A DNA stretch of 5,552 nucleotides from Fidelibacterota bacterium (lineage in GTDB: Bacteria; Fidelibacterota; UBA8477; JABMPR01), in assembly GCA_030596225.1 (NCBI GenBank), contig JAUVKO010000149.1:1-5552 (forward strand), read 5' to 3'. Positions within the stretch are counted from its first letter, which is position 1, and the number at the start of each line of letters is the position of its first letter. Below the pieces are notes generated by a model that saw only the letters and a program-made list of their open reading frames with translations, made no database searches and was not told where the DNA came from. Shown here piece after piece: positions 4,820 through 5,552 of this stretch. The translations under genes and the position numbers were made by a program.

Positions 4820-5552
4820 TCAGTTCTGGAGATCTAATTTTTTTAATTTCAAGTGGAGATGCTGTCTACTAAGTCCAGCTACTTGAGCAGCTTTACTGAT
4901 ATTCATTTCTGATTTCTGGAGTAAAGCTTGGAAATATATTTTTTCAAATTCTTCCTTCGCATCAGAATAGGTTTCGACGCTTTGATCACTGTGAAAGATC
5001 ATGGTGCCACCACTTTGAATAAGGTGCGACGGTAAATCAGAAACTGAGATAGCATCACTTTTACACATGATCATAGCATTTTCCAGGACATTAACCAGTT
5101 CTCGAATATTTCCAGGCCAGCTATAAGCATTGAAGGTTTGGAACGTCTGTGGATCGATCCGGGTCACATTTTTACCCATGGCTTTTGATAAGCGTTTCAG
5201 ATGATACTCAATGATCAATGGAAGATCTTCTCTTCTCTCTCTAAGAGGTGGGACTTCAATATGGAAAACATTTAAGCGAAAATACAGATCCTCGCGAAAT
5301 CGTTTTTGCCTGACCAATTCGGCGATATCCTGATTAGTCGCGGCAATAACGCGGAGGTTAAGTTTCATTTCTTCAGTACCACCAACGCGGCGGATTGAGC
5401 TGGTTTCCAAAACCCTTAGTAGCTGAATCTGAAACTCTGGAGTAGTTTCTGTTATTTCATCTAAAAAGATGGTTCCATTATGGGATGCTTCAAAAACCCC
5501 TTGCTTGCGTTCATTGGCTCCCGTAAATGAGCCTTTTTCATGACCAAACAGT
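4820..5552 (-). CDS. Sigma-54-dependent transcriptional activator, Fis-type HTH (N-terminus beyond right edge)
   Basis: The frame is open to the window edge; 243 C-terminal residues are visible, ending at TGA 4820-4822. In order from the visible start: the sigma-54 contact loop GSFTGA (7-12), Walker B GTIFLDEI (26-33), the ATNQD sensor I region, the RFREDLYFRLNVF segment with arginine-finger residues, PPLRERREDL, the sensor II motif WPGNIREL (145-152), and a C-terminal Fis-type helix-turn-helix (ISKAAQVAGLSRQHLHLKLKKL, about 218-239). Such proteins are AAA+ ATPases that remodel sigma-54 RNA polymerase from distant sites. Walker A and the N-terminal sensory domain lie outside, so a receiver domain cannot be confirmed. 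Next to pilB the natural guess is a PilR-like regulator of pilin expression, but no partner kinase is in view and an unrelated target is possible. A frame beginning at 5410 starts inside the gene and is not its start. Confidence 0.93.
   Translation of the reverse strand, partial: LFGHEKGSFTGANERKQGVFEASHNGTIFLDEITETTPEFQIQLLRVLETSSIRRVGGTEEMKLNLRVIAATNQDIAELVRQKRFREDLYFRLNVFHIEVPPLRERREDLPLIIEYHLKRLSKAMGKNVTRIDPQTFQTFNAYSWPGNIRELVNVLENAMIMCKSDAISVSDLPSHLIQSGGTMIFHSDQSVETYSDAKEEFEKIYFQALLQKSEMNISKAAQVAGLSRQHLHLKLKKLDLQN

Overview
The window carries one block of type IV pilus / type II secretion-family assembly genes, all on the minus strand and so transcribed from right to left. In transcription order these are: the C-terminal part of a sigma-54-dependent transcriptional activator (cut by the right edge), a PilB/GspE-type assembly ATPase, a PilC/GspF-type inner-membrane platform protein, an AT-rich non-coding stretch of about 660 bases, a major-pilin-like prepilin, a PilV/GspI-like minor prepilin, and a second, PilW/GspJ-like minor prepilin cut by the left edge. 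There are no RNA genes, insertion sequences, CRISPR arrays or phage genes that I can support.

The content points to a diderm (Gram-negative type) bacterium of moderate GC with sigma-54 regulation. The phylum cannot be fixed from this window. Delta-proteobacterial or FCB-type lineages would fit, but that is a guess.

Right part (3082-5552): the regulator keeps its sigma-54 contact loop (GSFTGA), Walker B and a Fis-type helix-turn-helix. A 130-base gap follows, then pilB. PilB and PilC are translationally coupled: TAG and GTG share one base. Middle (1196-1858): this gap is very AT-rich and contains no convincing gene. It does contain, in a consistent arrangement, two adjacent dyads, a sigma-54-like -24/-12 element that overlaps a perfect TTGACA, a predicted stem-loop leader and a strong Shine-Dalgarno sequence in front of the pilin. 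Left part (1-1195): three prepilins in a row, all with the G|F-x-x-x-E class III cleavage signature. The last two abut directly (TAG followed by ATG).

How they would work together: the ATPase drives the platform protein, which extracts processed pilins from the membrane into a fibre, and the minor prepilins would prime the tip. The most economical regulatory model is that the activator, or a relative of it, binds the dyads 100-130 bases upstream and drives pilin expression from the sigma-54-like element. That model is inference, and the -12 element is imperfect. Gene order also parallels gspE-F-G-I-J of type II secretion, so a pseudopilus rather than a true pilus is possible.

I see no clearly undescribed system here. 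The regulatory architecture upstream of the pilin is the part most worth a second look.
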